Below, piece by piece: positions 12,820 to 16,983 of a DNA stretch of 16,983 nt. The position numbers and the translations under genes are program-made. The stretch's first letter is position 1, and each line of letters opens with the position of its first letter. The stretch is taken from contig SMXP01000132.1 of NCBI GenBank assembly GCA_004356335.1, forward strand, positions 1-16,983, given 5' to 3'. The DNA is from Alphaproteobacteria bacterium (GTDB taxonomy: Bacteria > Pseudomonadota > Alphaproteobacteria > SMXP01). The notes beneath the pieces are model-generated. The model searched no databases, was not told where the DNA came from, and saw nothing but the letters and a program-made list of their open reading frames with translations.

Positions 12820-13761
12820 ATGGAAACGCGCGCGAGCTTTGTTGTGATTGGCACATTCGCCATTTCGGTGATTGTCGGTGTTTTCTTATTCGTGCTGTGG
12901 CTTGCTCAGGTCGAAATCGATCGGGAGATTGCCGAATATGACGTGATTTTCGAAACGGCAGTCACCGGCTTGAGTAAGGCCGGCGAAGTTCAGTACAGCG
13001 GAATCAAAGTGGGCGAGGTTGCGCGATTGAACTTGGACCGGGACAATCCGAGCAATGTGGTGGCGCGCATCAAGATCGATGCCTTGACACCTGTTTCCGT
13101 TGATACGATGGCATCGCTCGAATATTGGGGGCTCACGGGGGTTTCTTATATTCAATTATTCGGCGGCGGGCCGCAGAGTAAACCGTTGGAGGCTAAAGAA
13201 GGGGAAGAGGTGCCGGTCATTATTGCGACACCGTCAGCCTTTCAGGAACTCTACGCGCGCGCGCCGGATGTTCTGTCTGGGGCAAGTGGGGTCATGGCCG
13301 GATTGCAGAATCTCTTGAGTCAGGAGAACCAAACCAAAGTAACCAATATTTTGACGAATATTGAAACGGCCACAGCAAGTATTGGCGACCGAGGGGAACA
13401 AATCGGTCAATTTATTGACAATGCGGCCGCAGCGTCATCGGATCTCGCGTCTTCCACGGGTCAAATCAAGCGCATATCGGACTCTCTGGCAACCTTTGCA
13501 GATGACGGCACGGCGCTCATTCAAGATGCCCGAGATACCACCGCATCAATCAAAACTTTAGCCGACAACGCAAATGATGTACTGCTTGCAAGCAGTCCGT
13601 CCATAAGGTCATTTACAGAGGGGGGTCTTGCGGAATTTGGTGCATTTGTATCGGAGTCGAGGCGGCTGATCCGGACCCTGGATCGCGTTCTGCAAAAATT
13701 AGAGAGCGATCCGGCAAGTTATATATCCGGAAATTTTGCCGCGGAATATGAGGCCGATTAG
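12820..13761 (+). CDS. mlaD: MlaD-family MCE-domain lipid transport protein
   Basis: A 313-residue periplasmic protein anchored by one N-terminal helix (about 8-30). The MCE domain spans about 38-117, with the typical V-x-Y-S-G-I-K-V-G-E-V (57-67), the G-L-T-G-V-S-Y-I-Q-L motif (104-113) and the pore-loop region after it. E. coli MlaD has 183 residues; here an extra helical, Ala/Ser/Thr-rich region (about 135-300) with coiled-coil spacing suggests a longer hexameric tube or a needle-like extension, as in Mce and PqiB-type proteins. It would pass phospholipid between MlaFE and outer-membrane partners. It has its own strong ribosome binding site after element 7. The next gene encodes the partner lipoprotein. 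Confidence 0.93.
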   Translation: METRASFVVIGTFAISVIVGVFLFVLWLAQVEIDREIAEYDVIFETAVTGLSKAGEVQYSGIKVGEVARLNLDRDNPSNVVARIKIDALTPVSVDTMASLEYWGLTGVSYIQLFGGGPQSKPLEAKEGEEVPVIIATPSAFQELYARAPDVLSGASGVMAGLQNLLSQENQTKVTNILTNIETATASIGDRGEQIGQFIDNAAAASSDLASSTGQIKRISDSLATFADDGTALIQDARDTTASIKTLADNANDVLLASSPSIRSFTEGGLAEFGAFVSESRRLIRTLDRVLQKLESDPASYISGNFAAEYEAD

Positions 13762-13791
13762 TTCGAACCCCGACAATTGAAGGCATTCTCC

Positions 13792-14472
13792 ATGCGGAGT
13801 CGATTGGTTCACTTTAGTGCTTGTTGTCTTGTTGCAAGCCTTGTTTCTGCATGCGGGTCTCTCCTTGGGCTGCCCGGGCAAGGGCCCGCGCCTCAATTGT
13901 ACAATTTGTCCGCTTTGGAAAGTGTGGCTGCCGATCAACAGATGGGAACATTGAGATTGGTCGTGGAAGAGCCCGACGCGCCACGCGCCATCGATAGTGA
14001 CCGCATCGCCCTTCATCCCTCGCAGGTGGAGATCAAATATTACAAGGGTGCCAAATGGAGTGATCGTGCCCCTAGATTGGTGCAGACACTACTCGTTGAA
14101 TCCTTCGATAATACCGGATCGTTTGAATTTGTCGGTCGCGATGCTGCGGGTTTAACGACGCCATATTTATTGAAGAGTAGTCTGTCGGATTTCCATACCA
14201 TTTATGACGGTCGTCGGCCGACGGCGGTCGTCAAATTGAAATTGAGTATTATCGATCGCGGCAAAGGCCAGATTCTCGCCGCCCGAATATTTGAAAGCCG
14301 GTCGAACGCTCAAGCAGATTCTATCAGGCCGGTGGTGCTCGCCTTCGATGCGGCCGTCAACCAAATTCTCAAGGATGCCGTTCCTTGGACCTTGGGCGTG
14401 CTCAACATTGAACAGGCAGAGTCGGATGATGAAGCGGATCCGGTCGAACCCGAAGAACTGCCTGATCGTTAG
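13792..14472 (+). CDS. ABC-type transport auxiliary lipoprotein (PqiC-like)
   Basis: A 226-residue lipoprotein. ATG 13792 is preferred over an in-frame TTG at 13777 because GAAGG lies 8 nt upstream and the signal peptide then starts cleanly (MRSRLVHFSACCLVASLVSA). The lipobox is V-S-A-C with lipidated Cys21. The mature part has the family opening Y-N-L-S-A, an R-I-A-L-H-P-S-Q-V-E-I-K-Y-Y segment and W-S-D-R-A-P-R-L-V-Q-T-L-L-V-E-S-F, typical of the auxiliary component found with MlaE/F/D-type transporters. It probably sits in the outer membrane facing the periplasm and docks the MCE complex. The C-terminus is acidic (about 206-226). The TAG stop is the first triplet of element 8. Confidence 0.88.
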   Translation: MRSRLVHFSACCLVASLVSACGSLLGLPGQGPAPQLYNLSALESVAADQQMGTLRLVVEEPDAPRAIDSDRIALHPSQVEIKYYKGAKWSDRAPRLVQTLLVESFDNTGSFEFVGRDAAGLTTPYLLKSSLSDFHTIYDGRRPTAVVKLKLSIIDRGKGQILAARIFESRSNAQADSIRPVVLAFDAAVNQILKDAVPWTLGVLNIEQAESDDEADPVEPEELPDR

Positions 14473-14574
14473 AGCGCATTCAGGAAAAGTGGGCACCGGT
14501 TTTCCGTCCGAATGCGCGACAAAACAAAGACTTAGAGCACGTTAGGGATTCCATCTTTTGTCAACGTGCTCTAG
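14470..14574 (+). repeat. Bipartite palindromic intergenic element, copy 8
   Basis: The left hairpin pairs GCGCATTC (14474-14481) with GAATGCGC (14510-14517). The right hairpin pairs TAGAGCACGTT (14533-14543) with AACGTGCTCTA (14563-14573). It starts with the TAG stop of the lipoprotein gene and ends 9 bp before the stop of the converging coiled-coil gene, so it fills the whole space between the two. It could act as a transcript end in both directions, though no T-run follows. Confidence 0.88.
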
Positions 14575-14582
14575 ACGGCACA

Positions 14583-16983
14583 TCAAAAAACGCGACCGGC
14601 GGCCTCTCTCAGCATGAGATAAACTTGACCCGTATTGGAACGAAGGCAAGTCTCGGCATCGGTTTTGCCCGATTTGTCCTTTGAATATTGGGCAAGAAGC
14701 TCATCGAAACGAGTAATGAATTGATCCGCATAACTCTTGAAATCCGGGTCTTCGTCATATTTTAACGTCATCTGAGAGGTTAGTTTGCCCTTTTCGGATT
14801 CTGCCAACCGTCGAGCAAACAATTCTTTGTCGCCCTTGAGGTAACTTCTAACCAGATCTACAGACGTACCTTCTTCAAGAGAGCGGGTCAGGTCCACGCA
14901 CAAAGCTTGCAAGGTTTCAATGAGCTGATGATCGGGCCGCTTCGTTTTCGTTGCCGAGTCATCGATGCCTGTTGCGTCTTGAGGTGTTTCCTCTTCACTC
15001 GAATCGGCGGCGGCCAGAACATCGCTCCACTTCCAGGTGCGTGCGTTGGTCGTGACGGGTGCTTGAGATTTTCCTGGTCCGCCATTGAGGTTGTTGCTTG
15101 ATGAGTCCGGTGCTTGTTGTGTGTCGGCGGTCTTTTGCGACGGCAAGTCGCCGCCTACCGCTTGGCGCAAAATCCGAGCGAAGGCAGGATTGGCCGGCTT
15201 CTCACGCGCGCGCGGACTTGTTTTCAGATTGGGTTTTTCGGGCGCTTCCTGCGAAACGTCGCCGCTCGCCGCCACGGCCGGATTTGCTGCAGCTGGCTTG
15301 GCGACGGCTGACGGGCGTCGCAAACGGTCCGCCAGACGACGTGCGAGGCCTAAACTATCCCCTGAATTGCCCGATTGCGAAGGTGTGATGGACGAAGTCG
15401 CGGGTTCGCTTTGGGCGGCACCCTTGGCATCTTGCTCATGGGAAATATCGCGCCCGACATTCTTTGTCTTGTTGGCCGTCTTGGTCGTTTTAGAAGACGT
15501 CGTTGGGGCGGCCGAGGTGGCTTTGAAGGAGAGATCTTTGCCCCCACTGATATCGCGCCTCCGTTTTGCATTGGGTACGGCCAAGCGTGCCGTCGAACGA
15601 ATAAAGGGCACAAGATCGGGCCGGCTTTTCCATTGTTCAGCGAGGGCGTTTTTATCATTTTCGGTTTGCTCGTCCGCCTCGGTTTTTGCCGATTTTTCCG
15701 AACCATTGGCCTTCGCTGGGTCGCCCGGCTTTTCCGAAGGGCGAGGGGTCGTTTGATCTGTTGACGCGCCTCTATGGTCGGCCGGTTGGGCAAATTCGCT
15801 AAGATCGGACCCGGAAAGAAAATTGCCCAATGTTTCATAGTGGAGTTTCAGCTTGGTCCGCAGAGCGTCGTCCATGCTCTGGGCTCGCTTGGCAGCTTGC
15901 GCTGCAACGTCGCTAAAAGTGGCGATTTGCCTTTCACAGACTTCCCGAATTTTCTGCGTGCTTTCTTGAGTCTGATCCGGAAATTCGGATAAGCGTGACT
16001 CGAGATCGAGCATGGCCACTTCGAGTTGTTCGGACGCCTGGGTCGCCGCATCGGTCACCTGCTCGACCGTAGCAGCGAGTTTTTCTGCGATGTCGTCCAC
16101 ATTGTCGGCAGATTGCAACAAGTGCTCCTGCATTTCCGAAAGATGCGTGTCGAGGCTTTGCTTCGCCGCTTTTGCGGTGTCCCGCGCTACCAAGCCGGAT
16201 TTCTCAAGACTGGTTTGAAGGTTTGCCGCATGTTGTTCGAGATTGCGACGAACTTCATCCAATACGCTATCGGCCGCTTGACCCGCCTGTTCAATCTTTT
16301 CGACAATGGCGCGGGCGCGCTCATCAAATACCGCTCCCGCCTCTTCGGCAGTCCGTTTTGCCGCCTCTGAGGCGGTTGTCAACGCATCGGTCACCTGTTT
16401 GCCGGTATCACGAATGCTCCTGGCGCGGGCGACAAAGGTGTCGCTTGCAATTGTCGAATCGGCGACTGCGCTCTCGATTGCGGATCGTAGGCCGGCGGCC
16501 GATTGAACCAGACTTGTTTCAATGCGTTGACCTTCTGATGTGGCGAACTCGCCGATTTCGCTAAAAAGGCGTTTTTGCTCTCGAAGCATTTCGTCAAGTC
16601 GTGTGTTTTCACTCGACAATTCTGCGGTGGCGGTTTGCAGTGACGTTCGCTGCCTATCGTAGCGATCGGTCACCAGGCCTGCTTGTTCCAGGGCCCTGTC
16701 CGACGCCGCTTCCAGCCTTGAGACCTGTTCGGCCAGCTTTTCGCTGGCATGTTGTGAAGTCTCAACGGCGGTTCGCGCCGTGCCCTCCAGCGACGTGGTT
16801 TGACTTTCGAGCAAAGTCGAAGTTTGCCTGAGCTGTTGTTCGGTCTTTTCCAAACCCTCGAGCTTTTGCGCCAGCGCCTGCCCGATTTCCAACTTCTTGG
16901 CGTCCAATAAAGCTGAAATATCCTCACCTACTTGCTTGATCGAATGGGCCGTGAGGGCGCCTCTTTCACTCAGGCGGTGGGTA
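14583..16983 (-). CDS. Large coiled-coil polarity-type protein, TipN/GPR-like C-terminal part (5' end outside window)
   Basis: The frame is open to the window edge, with 25 codons upstream of the TTG at 16907 (THRLSERGALTAHSIKQVGE onward), so this is the 3' part of a longer gene; 799 codons are visible. The first ~380 visible residues are almost continuous coiled coil rich in A, E, Q, T and S, with no Pro. Next come ~300 residues of low-complexity, charged, Pro/Ser/Thr-rich sequence. The last ~110 residues form a compact helical domain (LCVDLTRSLEEG ... SYLKGDKELFARRL ... FKSYADQFITRFDELL ... LRSNTGQVYLMLREAAGR). This C-terminal pattern resembles that of TipN in Caulobacter and the growth pole ring protein of Agrobacterium, which mark cell poles. 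Any membrane segment would lie outside the window. The link is from memory of the domain, not a search. Confidence 0.7.
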   Translation of the reverse strand, partial: THRLSERGALTAHSIKQVGEDISALLDAKKLEIGQALAQKLEGLEKTEQQLRQTSTLLESQTTSLEGTARTAVETSQHASEKLAEQVSRLEAASDRALEQAGLVTDRYDRQRTSLQTATAELSSENTRLDEMLREQKRLFSEIGEFATSEGQRIETSLVQSAAGLRSAIESAVADSTIASDTFVARARSIRDTGKQVTDALTTASEAAKRTAEEAGAVFDERARAIVEKIEQAGQAADSVLDEVRRNLEQHAANLQTSLEKSGLVARDTAKAAKQSLDTHLSEMQEHLLQSADNVDDIAEKLAATVEQVTDAATQASEQLEVAMLDLESRLSEFPDQTQESTQKIREVCERQIATFSDVAAQAAKRAQSMDDALRTKLKLHYETLGNFLSGSDLSEFAQPADHRGASTDQTTPRPSEKPGDPAKANGSEKSAKTEADEQTENDKNALAEQWKSRPDLVPFIRSTARLAVPNAKRRRDISGGKDLSFKATSAAPTTSSKTTKTANKTKNVGRDISHEQDAKGAAQSEPATSSITPSQSGNSGDSLGLARRLADRLRRPSAVAKPAAANPAVAASGDVSQEAPEKPNLKTSPRAREKPANPAFARILRQAVGGDLPSQKTADTQQAPDSSSNNLNGGPGKSQAPVTTNARTWKWSDVLAAADSSEEETPQDATGIDDSATKTKRPDHQLIETLQALCVDLTRSLEEGTSVDLVRSYLKGDKELFARRLAESEKGKLTSQMTLKYDEDPDFKSYADQFITRFDELLAQYSKDKSGKTDAETCLRSNTGQVYLMLREAAGRVF

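Noticed and set aside
9..14574. CRISPR array as an explanation for the recurring ~105-bp repeats
   Set aside because: Copies are far apart, in both orientations, with genes between them, and the repeat unit itself is a double palindrome.
15085..15756. Long plus-strand ORF of 223 codons opposite the coiled-coil gene
   Set aside because: It is a shadow of the low-complexity, Ala/Ser/Pro-rich part of the minus-strand gene; its Leu/Ala/Arg-rich translation reflects the complement.

Overview
The window reads as chromosomal DNA of an alphaproteobacterium, probably Rhodospirillales-like; this is inferred from gene content and not proven. The pointers are a STAS-fused MlaE permease with MlaF, a long MlaD and an auxiliary lipoprotein; a CHASE2 adenylate/guanylate cyclase; a CheZ-like protein with an ARGRWFLDE N-terminus; a huge coiled-coil protein with a TipN/GPR-type C-terminus; and many ~105-bp bipartite palindromes starting TAGAGC, similar in style to the RIME/Bru-RS intergenic elements of alphaproteobacteria. 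I see no rRNA, tRNA, transposase, integrase or CRISPR array.

Layout. 1-2078 is a patch of small or poorly known genes: palindrome element 1, a 28-residue lipoprotein and hspQ (both minus strand), a DUF6961-type small gene interrupted by one TGA at a Trp position, a doubtful small membrane ORF and a conserved hypothetical protein. Between 1872 and 2078 I see no convincing gene. 2079-2999 (minus) encodes a CheZ-like protein whose active-site motif is degenerate. 3000-3421 holds elements 2 and 3 and a spacer. 3422-7189 is a glycan/lipid-modification cassette: a methyltransferase on the plus strand converges on a tightly overlapping minus-strand operon of a GT4 glycosyltransferase, a second methyltransferase and an alpha/alpha-toroid protein. 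7391-7989 is an NTF2/SnoaL-like gene with palindromes on both sides (elements 4 and 5). 8181-10415 (minus) is the CHASE2 cyclase, with a candidate promoter and inverted-repeat operator upstream. Element 6 lies in the divergent gap before the Mla lipid transporter (mlaE, mlaF, element 7, mlaD, lipoprotein, element 8; 10739-14574). 14583 to the window end (minus) is the 3' part of the polarity-type coiled-coil gene, open at the window edge.

How the parts relate. MlaE (permease fused to an MlaB-like STAS domain), MlaF (ATPase), MlaD (periplasmic MCE protein) and the outer-membrane lipoprotein form a phospholipid transport system of the envelope. The GT4/methyltransferase/toroid cassette probably builds or modifies an envelope glycan or lipid-linked sugar. 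The cyclase would make cyclic nucleotide in response to a periplasmic cue.

The most distinctive structural feature is the palindrome family. There are seven complete copies and one partial copy in 17 kb. Each complete copy has two hairpins whose stems are kept by compensatory changes. Three genes end exactly on the TAG of an element's TAGAGC end. Two nearly identical half-elements in inverted orientation flank the glycan cassette.
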